From NCBI RefSeq assembly GCF_051622035.1, contig NC_135359.1, positions 17,235,501 through 17,299,500 on the forward strand: a stretch of 64,000 nt of DNA, written 5' to 3'. The notes beneath the pieces were generated by a model, which saw only the letters and a program-made list of their open reading frames with translations, was not told the DNA's origin and did no database searches. The position numbers were made by a program, and so were the translations under genes. Positions 22,871-35,240 of this stretch are shown piece after piece (within the stretch, counting starts at the first letter, position 1; the number at the start of each line of letters is the position of its first letter). This stretch comes from Arctopsyche grandis (lineage: Eukaryota; Arthropoda; Insecta; Trichoptera; Hydropsychidae).

Positions 22871-23022
22871 TGGAAAAGTCTACATAAATAAACATGTTAA
22901 TTGATGTTGGATTTTTTTTTCTTGTTTACCTTTTATTATTTTATATTACTTCGAAATGTATTTTTTTGTTTACAAGAATAATTTCTGGGTGAGACCGTGG
23001 TCTGAGGTGGCAACCCTACGAT

Positions 23023-24060
23023 TATCTCGAATTTTTTTGGGAATCATAATTTAGTTGTATTGAAATGTTTTTTCTGGAGATTTGGTGTAATGTTTTTTTT
23101 TTAATTTCTTCATTCTGGATTAAAAGTAATTGCTCCGTGTTCTGAGTCAAAAATTGGTATAGGGATGATACATGTGCGAATGATCAAAAATTAAAATTAT
23201 ATAGAAAGTTTAATGGTCGACAGCAAATAATCCTCTTATCGCTTAAAATTGATTTCAGTGCAGAAAATAAGCATTCATATTTTCAAACCCTTATCGTAAT
23301 CTTCCAGAACTTATCGTTCAAACTATGTACTATACATACAAATGTAGTTATAGAAGGTCACTAACATTTTTCCTGTCTATCGAACTCTTTATTGAAATCA
23401 TCTGAGAAATTCTTCCTCCGACGACTGAAAACTTGCTATTAGTAATGGCTGCATTGATTCGATTGTGGATTCTTGAGCATAAAACGTTGAAACATCCCGT
23501 TTCTTATATTGTTAGGCAATATTGAAGAGTCCTTGATATTTCATAATCATTAAACAATGAGAATTAGCATTCAAACAGATAGATTTCAATAACGATGGAG
23601 CACTGCAAATTTTTTATGCTTCAGTGTCTGGTAAAATTACATTGCCCCATTAATCTGCGTTCTTTTTTTTTACTTTAAAATTCTGTTAAATTAGTGGTAA
23701 GCAGCAAACAAATATTTTTAAATGATAACAATTGTTTCATATTCAGTAATGAGGAATCGATGCTTGTCTTTAGGTGTTCATAATAGACAATGTATGCATG
23801 TTGTTTTCGAAGCTCGCTACACATGAGCGATATATCACTACAGTTTTTCAGCCAATCTGACTTCTTTGATTTGTGACGACGATTTGTCTATACATGAGCG
23901 ATATTTGGTCGAATAGGCTTGAAATAGCAGTGACTTATCGTCCTTGTGTAAGGGGCTTAACTAATTCTAATCGTTTTAAAATATGTAAGTCGTTCAAGTG
24001 TGTAGAAGGAATACTGGGGGAGCGGAATAAAACAAACAAACTTGTTTTGGTCTTAATGTA
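23023..24060. other. Spacer with a possible decayed MITE
   Basis: AT-rich DNA. At about 23815-23945 the phrase ACATGAGCGATAT occurs twice and the end TTGTGTAAGGGGCTTA resembles a MITE terminus, but no clean inverted pair or target duplication was found. Confidence 0.35.
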
Positions 24061-24084
24061 TTAAAAACGTATTACAATAAGCGA

Positions 24085-25232
24085 TTACTTCTTCTTGGAC
24101 ACACCGACGGTTCTTCCTCGTCTGCCGGTGGTTTTGGTATGTTGACCACGTACCCTCAAGCCCCAGTAATGACGAATACCTCTGTGAGCGCGGATTTTCT
24201 TCAACCTTTCCAAATCTTCACGAAGTTTGGAATCAAGGGCTGAGGAAGTCAACTGTAAAGCAAAATGATTTTATCAACATTGTGTCTTTCATCGATTATT
24301 TGGTTAAGATAGACGGAGTAAGTTTCGTTAGTTTAAAATGTAAATGTATTATAAAAAGTTGTCGGAATTATAGTTTAGATATTGAGCATAGTCTATTGCG
24401 CCACAACCAAGCCTGAACTTGTCCCTCGGTAGGAGAGAACATTACGTATTGCTTCACATCATAGGACTGTGGCTCAATATCTGGTAACTACATATTCGCT
24501 CTGATGTGGTGCAGGCTAACCAGCCTATGCGACAATGTGAAACATCGCGAGGCCACATTCTGCACAGAATGAGTGCAAGTAATCAATCACCTGAGTGTAT
24601 TTTCCATCGATGATGTCTTTCTGTCTATTCAAGAACCAATCGGGGATCTTGTAAATTCTGGGGTTTGACATGACCGTGATGATCTTCTCGACCTGCAAAT
24701 GAGTTGGATTAATAAGCTGGATAGTTTATAGTGCGTCGGAATTGATCGCATAACTGAATGTGGATATGGATATGTACCTCCTCTTCCGTGCATTCACCGG
24801 CACGTTTGTCGAGGTCGACATCGGCCTTCTTGAGGACGACGTTAGCGTAACGACGACCGATACCTTTGATGGCTGTCATGGCGAACATAACTTTACGTTT
24901 GCCATCGATGTTGGTGCTGAGCACACGAAGAATGTGTTGAAACTTTTCAGGTATTACCAGCGACTGGAAACAATAATTTCATTGGTTAGAATACGGTTTG
25001 ACATGTGGTTTCTATAACAATAACATAACATAGGAAGCAGTGGTTGAATGAATACGTATGGGAATCTGACGATAGGTAAGGTTATGTGTCAAAAGTCGTC
25101 AGAAAGGGCGGGTGTCAGGGAAGGGCGGGTGTCGGGGCGGAGGGCGCAGCCCCGTCGAGCGAGCGTACGCCCCCGACTCATTTTGGGGCGCAGCCCTGCC
25201 CCGATGCACTTCGATGAAGTTAAACTCACCAT
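24085..25232 (-). CDS. RpS18: 40S ribosomal protein S18 (uS13)
   Basis: Coding exons on the minus strand are 25230-25232 (the ATG alone), 24778-24963, 24591-24692 and 24085-24252, giving exactly 152 residues, the normal length. The protein runs from [19 protein letters not shown] through [20 protein letters not shown] to [18 protein letters not shown]. uS13 sits in the head of the small ribosomal subunit and contacts the P-site tRNA and the large subunit. All junctions are phase 0. The isolated ATG exon is a common arrangement in ribosomal protein genes, placing a regulatory first intron immediately after the start codon. The second intron of the coding region (24253-24590 is the last) contains a structured block described separately. 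Confidence 0.97.
24378..24590. ncRNA. Structured block in RpS18 intron, possible snoRNA or SINE relic
   Basis: This GC-richer stretch fills most of the last RpS18 intron. A perfect 10-bp stem (GATATTGAGC with GCTCAATATC) encloses 24378-24482. Smaller hairpins follow, read on the minus strand as TGCAC/GTGCA, AATGTG/CACATT and AGGCT/AGCCT. Ribosomal protein introns often host snoRNAs, and an ATGATGT word resembling a C box is present, but no convincing D box or H/ACA pair was found. The GTGGCTCAATATCTGG on the plus strand also resembles a degenerate pol III A box. Confidence 0.3.
25090..25206. other. GC-rich block in RpS18 first intron
   Basis: A sharply GC-rich stretch with GGGCGGGTGTC repeated and GGGGCG/CGCAGCCC words, immediately downstream of the one-codon first exon. 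It may be a promoter-associated or repeat-derived element; it has no coding potential. Confidence 0.5.
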
Positions 25233-25249
25233 GTTGCTGCGTTCACCCG

Positions 25250-25290
25250 GCGCACCAGTTAAAGAAGAACACTGCCACAGAGCGATTCAA
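25250..25290 (-). promoter_or_regulatory. RpS18 transcription start region with TOP/TCT-like motif
   Basis: On the minus strand a pyrimidine tract TTCTTCTTT at 25261-25269 lies about 30 bases before the ATG. Ribosomal protein genes of insects start at a TCT initiator that yields a 5' terminal oligopyrimidine tract, so this is the probable start site and translational control element. Confidence 0.55.
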
Positions 25291-25721
25291 GCACCTCGAT
25301 ATTACGACCATAAACATCATGCTCATTTTGCTCTTTTTTTTTCTCAATATTCTCTGATACACGCATGAACTATGCTTTCAGTTTAGTTTGCTTTTTGGAA
25401 GTGTCATTTTGTCATGAATCCATAATTTAAAAATTATATAGGCGTATTTCGTTCTTTAGCTGGATTAGTATTTCAATTTGTCCCAAAATAGCAGGCGTAG
25501 AGAAGTTGCAGAGATTTATGTATTTATCTATTGAGATTTTATAAGATCCTTTTCATTTGGGGTTGTCAGAGTTCCCATTAAACGAGATTGTCACTGTTTT
25601 TTTAAACTAGACCTCTTGATGTTATACTTTTTGGACACTCAGTTGTCCTGGTTTGTTATATTTTGGATTATTATGAACGTTTAGTTCAGAAATTAAAAAT
25701 GCGTAAACATGAATATTTATA

Positions 25722-25907
25722 GGTAATTGGATTATTAGTCACATTGCGATCGCCCAAAAGATAATTTTTGCAATGAAAATCACGAATACGGAATATTTGG
25801 CACTTAAGTTCTTGTTAGTATGCTGGACTTTTCGGCTGCCAGATGTTCCGTTATAGATATTTTAGTGACTTTTGGGCAAGCGCTTTGTGACCAATAATCA
25901 CCGAACC
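25722..25907. mobile_element. MULE-type MITE with 9-bp target duplication
   Basis: A 186-bp element between exact 9-bp repeats ATATTTATA (25713-25721 and 25908-25916). The right end, inverted, reads GGTTCGGTGATTATTGGTCA and the left end reads GGTAATTGGATTATTAGTCA. The termini match those of 6673-6939 but the interior differs (CCCAAAAGATAAT versus its inverted partner). It lies in the RpS18-Vps52 intergenic interval. Confidence 0.85.
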
Positions 25908-26447
25908 ATATTTATAAAATAAGCTGTTGATTTCTGGTACAAAGTGTAATAGTATTTAACGATAAACTTTTATCTGTCTCTTATACTTTTTTTTGGATAA
26001 ATGTGTGTAGAAAAAAGACAAAAAGGGTGAATTAGGCATTGATTTATTCAACATCTCATTCTTTCGTACATGAAGGGAAACTGGTGTACAGTATAATCAG
26101 TACAAACATTTTAAAATGTGAATCACATTGAAAGGTAATAATTTTTTGTAAATGTTATTTACAGAATAGGTGAGAAGAGAAAATACTGCGTACATCTAAT
26201 AATGGAAAATGTTGTAATCTACGTTATTAAAATGTGGTTTTTTGCATTTTGGAGAAAATAGCTAACTAAGCGAATTAAAAAGCTTGTGAAGTCACGGGCG
26301 TGTAGTTAAGTTGCTTTGGACCAAATTTGGAAGAATACGCAGCTGTCAATGCTGACGTTCCTAAATTTTTTTCTTTATTTTCAGTAAGAGTAGAGAGAAA
26401 AGTTCCCGTTGAAAATCGTATGAACGCGTTTTCGTGTTATTTTTCAA

Positions 26448-29053
26448 ATGACTTACGTCAACATGAGTGGAATTCTTAAAGGCGTGGATGATGACATTCA
26501 CAAGAATTTAGAAGACGATGAAGTGAAAGAGGTGCTGAGGACTGGTACGGATTTGAGGGAATATGCACGTCAGATCGATTCCGAACTGAAGCTCGCTGAA
26601 CAAAAATCGATTGAAGACTATTTAAAGGAGAGCGAAAATATTGCATCTTTACATTCCCAAATTGAAGACTGTGATAGTATTTTAGAACGTATGGAAAACA
26701 TGCTTTTATCATTCCAGGTTTTTTTTATTTACATTTACTTTTTATTTCTTATCAACACCATAAACCGATTGTAATAATTTTAACTTTGGATGTTATAGAA
26801 TGATTTAGGAAGTATTAGTACGGAAATTATGACTCTTCAAAAAAAGTCTGTAAATATGTCGATTCAGCTTGCAAATCGGCAATCATTAAAAGGACCTTTG
26901 ACGTCTTTTATAGAAGACATGGCTGTTTCTGAAGCATTAATTATGTGAGTATATATACACATACATATGTATATACAGTGTTTTCGTCTCATGGAAGCGT
27001 TTTCACAAATTCTATTTGGTGGACTTAAAGTGTATAAGTAAGAAATATGTATTGAAATTGTATTAGAGACCGAAAACAAAATACACACTTTTTACTAGTG
27101 TTAACTGTAAGATAAAATACAATTGTGAAATAAAACACTGTACATATAATATATGCAATATAAAATGTAAAACTTATTTTTAAATATATACATATATTGT
27201 AAACAAATTTATTTGCAGTGGAATTATGGATATTCCTGTCACCGATAAAGAATTCACTGTTCAACTGATGACACTTAATCAAAAAATAAACTTCGTTAAA
27301 GAGCAAAGTTCTAAAGAGAGTAGATCTTCAAATGATGTTAAAGAAATTTTAGAAAAGTTAAAAATTAAAGCGATGGCTAAAATACGGGCATATTTACTGG
27401 AACAGGTTTATAAATTTCGAAAGCCCATGACAAATTTTCAAGTGCCACAAAATGCCATGTTAAAGTATAAGTTTTTCTTCGAGTTCATTCTCGCCAATGA
27501 AAGGAATGTAGCACAGGAAATATGCAACGAATACATCGATACGATCAGTAAAGTTTATTTTTCGTATTTCAAGACGTATTCGACACGATTAAATAAGTTA
27601 CAATACGAAGAAGCTGCTACAAAAGATGACTTGATGGGTATCGAAGAAACGGGAATGAAAGGATTCTTTCATAAAGCTACATTGAAAAATAAAAGTACAG
27701 TTTTTACAATTGGAAATCGTGGAGACGTGTTAGCACAGCAACTTGAAGCACCTATTATTGTTCCACATGCCCAAATGAAAAATAAGGTAAATATTAAATC
27801 CAAGAATGCCAATTATTTTTTATATCAGATGTTTGTAAATTTATTCACATTGTTTCAGTATTCGTACGAGTCATTATTCAGAAGCCTTCAATATGCCCTG
27901 GTTGATAACGGCTGTAGAGAATACCTATTTATAGCCGAGCTCTTTCATGTTAAAGCAGCACAAGCTCAAGAACTTTTTGATCGTGTTCTCGGTAAAACGC
28001 TTTCAATGTTAATTGTAAGTACATGTTTTATATTATATGTATATCGGAAAAGTTATTTTTCTAATAATAATGACATACTTTTAATAAAATATTTTTTTTA
28101 GAAATCAATGGAAACATATGTTGAAGAATGTTATGATAGTATTGCATTGTTTTTATGCATCCAACTCATATTACGATATCAACTGATGTGTCATAAGCGA
28201 GCTGTACCAGCTCTTGATCGGTATTGGGATTCATTGCAGAGAATTATTTGGCCAAGGCTCGAATATGTATTCAAATTGAATATTCAGAGTGTTAGAGATT
28301 GTGATCCGACTAAATTTGTAAACAAAGAAATGGGTCCACATTATGTACGATATATAATTTAAAAAAATAATTTCGTATATAACGAAATAATGATTGTTAA
28401 TTTAATAATGTAATAATTTTCAGATAACTAGGCGATATGCTGAATTTTCAGCTGCATTAGTAGGTTTGAGTGAGCAATTTCCATCGGAGATTCTTAGTTC
28501 ATTGCTGTTAGCTTTACAAGACGAGGTTCATTGCTTCATATTGCGGATGGCTGCAATATTCCCATTGAGAGCGTCTCAACTGATATTTCTTATAAACAAT
28601 TACGATATGGTGCTTGGTGTTCTCATGGAACGGACGAGAGATAATTCTAAAGAAGCTGAAAGTTTCCGAGAGCAATTACAGGCACGTAGCAATGAATACG
28701 TTGAAGAAATTTTAAGTCCACACTTTGGTGGGATGATTCAGTTTGTGAAGGAAGGTGAACAGATGATAGAGAGAGGACAAGTCGAACAGTTAAAAGCGCA
28801 AGAAAGAAAAAGCTTAGCGATCGTCGCTTCTTTTTCTGCAGAGTGGAAAAAAAGACTAGAAGTGATAAATAGAGACGTATTACAATCGTTTCCAAATTTA
28901 GTAACCGGATCGGGTTTACTTCAGTTGGCCTTAACGTCTTTAGTTCAATACTATCATAGATTCCATAAATTGTTAACGCCGAATGCGAGAACTCAATTGG
29001 TGAACATACATGTTATAATGGTAGAATTAAAAAAATACAAAACTAATTATTAA
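26448..29053 (+). CDS. Vps52: Vps52, subunit of the GARP/EARP tethering complexes
   Basis: Exons are 26448-26717, 26799-26944, 27219-27786, 27859-28014, 28102-28344 and 28424-29053; the phases agree and give about 670 residues. The N-terminal coiled coil (LREYARQIDSELKLAEQKSI) assembles with Vps51, 53 and 54. The helical-rod body contains family blocks FSYFKTYSTRLNKLQYEE and, at the last junction, GPHY joined to TRRYAEFSAALVGLSEQF. GARP tethers endosome-derived vesicles to the trans-Golgi and EARP acts in endosomal recycling. A MITE lies in intron 2. The 72-nt intron 27787-27858 is a multiple of three and stop-free, so retention would add 24 residues. The gene converges on the ICE1 homologue. 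Confidence 0.95.
26978..27138. mobile_element. Short MITE (GTGTTTT..TCTCA ends) in Vps52 intron 2
   Basis: A 161-bp element with inverted ends GTGTTTTCGTCTCA and GTGTTTTATTTCACA, related to the one at 6029-6180. It is flanked by TATACA and TGTACA, an imperfect 6-bp duplication. It lies wholly within the intron. Confidence 0.65.
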
Positions 29054-29503
29054 TTTTATGAAATTTTATTTCTTTTACGGAACAAATTTAAACTGGATAG
29101 AACGGGCTGTATAGTTTTGTAAATAGGTCATATTGAACCATGATTTTTGCAATTTTTGATTAAATATAAATACATAAACACATTGCACAAAATCTTTTGG
29201 TTTCACTGAGGTTGTATTTGACATATGAGATAAATACAAATCAGTATACGGGGGAAAGTTAATGTATATTAACGCGATGTTTAAGAGTAGCATTCCAAAT
29301 TTCTGATATTTCTGATAAAAACCATACAATTTTAGTAATAAAAGAATATAAAATACATATGTTTGGTTTCACATTTTATAAAATGTTACGAATTATCGAT
29401 TTAAAAATATACAATATTTACACAAAAATAGTTATATAAATATAAATACAATCACTTAAGTCTATTTGTACCATTATATTATTTAATAATAATTTTCAGA
29501 TTA

Positions 29504-32500
29504 TTAATATAACACAGAATTTTTATTTTTCAACCAAAAGTTCGTATATTTTTGCCTTATCAAATATTTTAAAATTTCTAATGTTTCTTGGGAAATTTGC
29601 TCTGCAGGATGCCATTTAATTATTTCTTGAACGATGCTATCAAAACTTTGTCTTGCAAAGCAACACAAACTGCATATAATGGCTTCGTCGAGTGTTTGTG
29701 AGACTGAAAAAAAATTACAAGTTAATAATTACACTTGATAATTTTATCAAAATACAAAAAGTCATATTAATATTTATCTACCTTGCTTTTTTAAAACATT
29801 TGTTAGTTTCTTAGTAATAATTTCACGCTGAATCGCCATAGTTTGTGGAAAAGGTCGAACAAGAGGTCCTATTAGTTTGGCGACGAAAGCTCTACTTTCG
29901 TGATTTGCTTGATCGTCATCCAAAATAGGAAGTAATTCTTTAGTGATTAATCTTTTATAACACCAGTCAGGACCACACCGTTTACTAAACAGGACAAAGG
30001 CCATCGTCAGCGATGTTTTTGATGAAAACTTCTCAATATCTAAAAAAAATTGCAGAGGATCGGTTAATAAATTTAAATATAAATAAATATACATTTTAAG
30101 ATTATAGTATTCTGTACTTTTGACGATCGCCATCAACATATTTAAGATTTCATCATCGTTATATTCGCTGCCTGTATACCCATAGTTTTTAAAGATAAAT
30201 CTTTTCAAATTTTCTTTTTTAAATTCATCTCTATCACTGATTGTAATTAGAAGATGCATTATCACGATGACTAGAGGATCTCGCGCTGTAAAAGTATTTA
30301 TTATTGAGTTTAAACATTACAAAGACATTGCACATACATATTTACGAGATAAATTGTTTGTAACTACCTTGTTTGTAAGCCTCCTTTGGAAACAAGTGAG
30401 GCCAGATTTGCAATACAGAGTACACTACAGATATTGCTGTGAATGATAGACAATACAAGGCATCCATGCAAAAAGTTCTCAATTTGTCTTTCTGTTTAGC
30501 AGCGAAGCAAAGTATCGCATAGAATGAGGACATATATCTTATGGTTTGAGCAGACGGCGTTTTGTTTAATTTGAACATGTTGAATTCTATGTCGTTCATG
30601 ACCAGGTTGTAAATGTCTTGTTTGAAATGTATAGTTGAGTCCTTGCGTAATTTTTGCATGAGACACAGTGCAGTTTGATGGTTATAGCACATAACAGGCA
30701 TTCCAGGTAAAAGTACGGGATTGAAACTATTCTCGGTTTCTTCTGATATGAATAGTACTATAGCGTGAGCTATGATTGTGCCTTTATGGGGTTTCAAATG
30801 TTGAATAAGATCGTTTAACGTGTCTATTGATATAGTTGAATTTAAACTATTTTTCATTTTGTTGACTAGTTGACGACATATATTTTCTGAAGATTCTAAA
30901 TTCACTTTCTTTTGGCCTTTATTTATATAGTCTAATATAATAGGAGAAAGAATATTCTTACTAGGTATGCTAAGTATTTCATTACTATCGACATCATCAT
31001 ATGTGACAATATTTCTGTCGGTAAATAGAGAATCATCAAGTTTTGTAACGTCTTGATTTGCAATTTCATGTTCTTTTTCTTCAATGACTAGTCTGTTTTT
31101 AATATCGATTGGTGGCAATTCAGAATCGCTTTCTTCAATAATTTTTATGGATTTTTCTGGTAAAACAGTTCGTTTGTTATTCCTAAGACTAGATTTCGTT
31201 TTTCTAATAGTATGGTTTGATAATAGCTTCGGTTTTTCTTTTTTTGCCATATTTTCATTCAACTCGGCTAATACCATTTTGGCTTTTTCTATTTTATCAA
31301 TACTATTCAGCATTATATAATTTTCGGAAACTTGTTTGCCATTTTTATTTTCTAGTATTAAATTATCAGCTCTTTTTGTGATATGGGAAATACGCTTTAT
31401 TATTTTATTTTCAACAATACTGTCAACAATATCCACTTTATTTTCTTCTTTGTCTGATATATCTACTTTACTCTTCTTCAAATTGGTTGGTATGGAAGAT
31501 CTACTACTTTTTCTTTTTAGGCTCTTACTATATTCGAAAAGTTCGTTCTCATCATCTTCTCCAAACAATATTTTTGATCTATTCCTCAAGTTTCTTGTGT
31601 TTTCAGGCATAACTTTATTTGTCATCCTGGGGTGGATTTCTTTTGATGGATTCTTTATTTTGATATTATTTGAAGGATCAATAGTATTAGTATTGTCTAC
31701 AACATTCGTAATACGAGTAGCATCTACAAGATCTGGCGATTTATCTTTTACCGAAGAATCATCAAATAAGTGTATTTCATCCGGTGTTTGAGACGTTGAT
31801 TTGTTTTTGTCAAAAATTTTGTCATCACTCTGATTACTGAAAATAGTATCCCCATGATTTATAATTTGATTTTCTATATTAATTTCTGATGTTTTTTCTT
31901 GAATACTTTTAGTTTCACAATTAACATCGAGAGTATTAACTATATTTGACACAATACTCTTTGCTATTTCATATGCATTATCTAAGGGATCAATAGTATT
32001 AGTGTTGTCTAAAACACTGGATATACAAGTAGTATCAACAAGATCTGGCGATTTATCTTTTACCGAAGAATCATCAAATAAGTGTATTTCATCCGGTGTT
32101 TGAGACGTTGATTTGTTTTTGTCAAAAATTTTGTCATCACTCTGATTACTGAAAATAGTATCCCCATGATTTATAATTTGATTTTCTATATTAATTTCTG
32201 ATGTTTTTTCTTGAATACTTTTAGTTTCACAATTAACATCGAGAGTATTAACTATATTTGACACAATACTCTTTGCTATTTCATATGCATTATCTAAGGG
32301 ATCAATAGTATTAGTGTTGTCTAAAACACTGGATATACAAGTAGTATCAACAAGATCTTGCGATTTATCTTTTACCGAAGAATCATCAAATAAGTTTATT
32401 TCATCTGGTATTTGACATGTTGATTTGTTTGATTCAAAAACTTTGTCATCATTACATACCTCCTTTGCATTTTTTTGATTACTTAAAATACCATTTCCAT

Positions 32501-34541
32501 GATTTATATTTGGATTTTCTATATTATGCGTATTAGTTTTGACATTTTCTTCTTGAATACAATTAGCATTGAGAGTATTTACTATAATAGACTCAATATT
32601 TTCTGTTGTTTCAATGACTTTTTCACTACAACTATTGTTTAATACATTATTTTCCAAAATGTCTTTGTCAATGTTTATGTTAATATTTGGAATGACATTA
32701 TTATCATTTTCAGTTGCTTTATTAGGTTCGTTTGGTAAATTACATTGTTTACTTGTATTTTCATTCTGAATTTTCCCCATCTGATTTTCCAATGCAACTA
32801 ATTTTTTCGATAAACACTTATTTCTAATTCTCATTTCATTTCTGATTGAAGCTATATATTTTAAATACCTTTGACTTCGAATATTTTTTTGTTTAATTAA
32901 ACGTTTTAGTTGCTGTGTTTTTGAAATCTTTCGTTTTTTGATGAATAATTTTCGATTTTCTGATTCTTTTCCAATACTATTATCTTCACTGAAATGTACG
33001 TTTTTAATTGAGGCAATTGGAGACACAGGTGATACCAAATATGTCATTTTGCTTAAAATTTCTGATACATATTTATCTGATATAGTATCATTATGTTCTG
33101 CATTGAGCAGTTTTTCATTAACATATGCGGAAGAATTGACAAAATGTTTTTCCTCGATGCTATTGGTTTTGGATGTTTGGTTTTCAAGATTTAAAAGATT
33201 ATTTGTATTATTCGAGTTGAATTCAACATTTTTCTTACTAATTGGAATAGGACTAGTCGCTGAAGATTTTACCTTTATACGTATTGGACTTGTTGATTGG
33301 TTTAAATAAACTTTTGATTGTTTGTCAGTGACGGCTTTATGATCACAGTGACACACATTCTTATCTGTCACTTTAGAAAACTCTGCATTCAATGAGGTAT
33401 TTGAAGCATGGATATCTTCCATAACAGTATCATATTTTAAATCATCTATTGAATTTGAAGATACTCCAGAATCAGTTGAAATGCAACTGGGTGGCCCAGT
33501 GTATAATCCAATTTTATAATTGTCTGTATACGAACTAATCGAATCGTTTATTAATTCATCATCAGTATCTGAAAATAGTTTCTTATCGAGAATTTCTTTT
33601 TTGAATTTATTCAATTGTTTTATTTCATTGGTTGATAGTATACCATTAGCTTTTGCCTTTTCACCATATAAAATTATATGGTGATAGAGATAACTGATTT
33701 TAGTTTGTGAATTGATAGAATTCTTTTTTGATATTTTTGAGCAATTTTTAGATTTCAAATCATTCAATGAGGATTCTATAACTTTAGCTTCCAAATTTTT
33801 CACATGTTCCTTAAAAATATATCACAATATATATGTAATTATAAAGTTCAGAAAGAATTATACTTAAAAGTAATATAGTAAAAATATACCTTTAATTGGG
33901 TGATGTATGATTCTGAGGCCTTTTGTTTTATTTGAACAGAATCAAACAGCTTTTCCAGGGATTTTAATTTATTTTTATCATTCTGAGTATTCTGAAAGGA
34001 GAAAGTGATCAATTTAAAAAGTTCATATTAATGAAGTCGATTTTTTATAAAGCGTAAACTCTCAAATAGGATATTTGTCAAATCAACTCAATGAAAACTA
34101 TCTTTTTGAATTTTATTTAAATTTAAATTACGTATATAAATAAAAACGGCAGAAAGTACTTACATTGTTTAAAATTACATGTTTTTGTAACAATTCTTCA
34201 TATTTTTTAGTGACAGATGCATGTTGACTTTTATAATTTATTATTTCTTTCTCTTGTTCCTCATTCTTCTTTTTACACATGTCATATGATTCTATGAGGG
34301 AGCTGAAAACAAAATAGTACATTAGAACAAATCATCCAAAGTAGTATATATGAGAATATTACAAATTTATTTACTCGGTAAGAATAATTTTTTGCTTCAG
34401 CGTCATGAAATCGGATTTATTCTTTGCAATGTCCATAGTTAAAGGTGTAACATTATTCTCAAACAAGCATTCTGGTCCTATTACAAACGATTCTTGTGAA
34501 ACTGGAGTGTTTTGACTTAAAAACATACAATCCGTTGTCAT
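29504..34541 (-). CDS. Ice1: ICE1-like scaffold of the little elongation complex
   Basis: Minus-strand exons are 34375-34541, 34164-34302, 33890-33991, 30368-33809, 29782-30285 and 29504-29703, all in phase, giving about 1517 residues. Near residue 45 the protein reads FMTLKQKIILTDSLIESY, closely matching the start of the ICE1 coiled coil (TLKQKIINTDNLLTEY in the human protein as I remember it). Coiled coil extends to about residue 150. A long, disordered, Asn/Ser/Asp-rich middle follows, including two nearly identical 104-residue repeats. The helical C-terminal 400 residues (AIVLFISEET to FFLDIEKFSSKTSLTMAFVL) look like a conserved folded domain. ICE1 joins ICE2 and ELL to drive transcription of small nuclear RNA genes in the nucleus. 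The overall order, length and N-terminus support the call; the C-terminus I did not recognise independently. Confidence 0.72.
31731..32640 (-). repeat. In-frame 312-bp tandem repeat in the ICE1-like exon
   Basis: Two almost identical 312-bp units (31731-32042 and 32043-32354) encode 104 residues each, for example DEIHLFDDSSVKDKSPDLVD and AYEIAKSIVSNIVNTLDVNC. A third, more diverged partial unit extends to about 32640. The period is a multiple of three, so the frame is kept. The near identity of the two main copies implies a recent duplication or gene conversion. Confidence 0.92.
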
Positions 34542-35074
34542 TTTTATTCACTATTCTAATAATCTGAAAAAAAAAATAAAGGTCAATGTTGCTATGTGGA
34601 CAAATTAAAGTTTGCAACAAAACTTAGTAAATAATAGTTACAATAACAGTTGAAAGTTATAATAGTAGGACCATTAAATTTGTGCAAATCTTAAACGATA
34701 AGTGAAAAATTCAAATTGATCATAGATCCTCAGTTATAAATCAATTACATTTTTTAGCATTATCTGAAAATTAAACAATTTGACAAAAAAACATCAAAAA
34801 ATGACGACGCAAGGAGACAAAATGGTAAGGTATTACGCAGCAGCCATCTTTCATTTCATTACAAAGATTAAGTAAAAAAAATAACTAGCGTTGAGTGAAA
34901 ACGATTAGTGACGTTATCAGAATTGAATCGATAAGATACGATCAGCAGTGATATGAAATGTACTTTTACAAGAAAAGAAAGTGGGGTACGAGTTATAAAT
35001 AGAACAAACAAACGGTAGGCATTTGACAATAAGTAGTGACAGTAACAAAGCTAACCTTAAAGAGTAGGGAAGTG

Positions 35075-35240
35075 GTGCGCAGCGCACGAGGGCGGGAGGG
35101 GCGTGCGGCCGGCAACAGAGTTCGCAGACGAGTGTGAAAGGGGATCGGAGCCCTAAGGCGGCGCCTGCGCTCTTCTAATACTGATGACAGCCGAAAACGC
35201 GACCTGGCCTGACATAACCTCACAACCGGCGAACGTCGCA
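35075..35240. other. GC-rich block upstream of the ICE1-like gene
   Basis: A CpG-containing stretch (GGGCGGGAGGGGCGTGCGGCC) in otherwise AT-rich DNA, 500-700 bp upstream of the ICE1-like start codon. It may be promoter-associated or part of a repeat. No coding potential is convincing. Confidence 0.4.

Noticed and set aside
22229-23022. Whole hAT element bounded by GTTGCAACCCCTACG and GGTGGCAACCCTACG
   Set aside because: The two end-like motifs are in the same rather than inverted orientation, so only the coding remnant was called.
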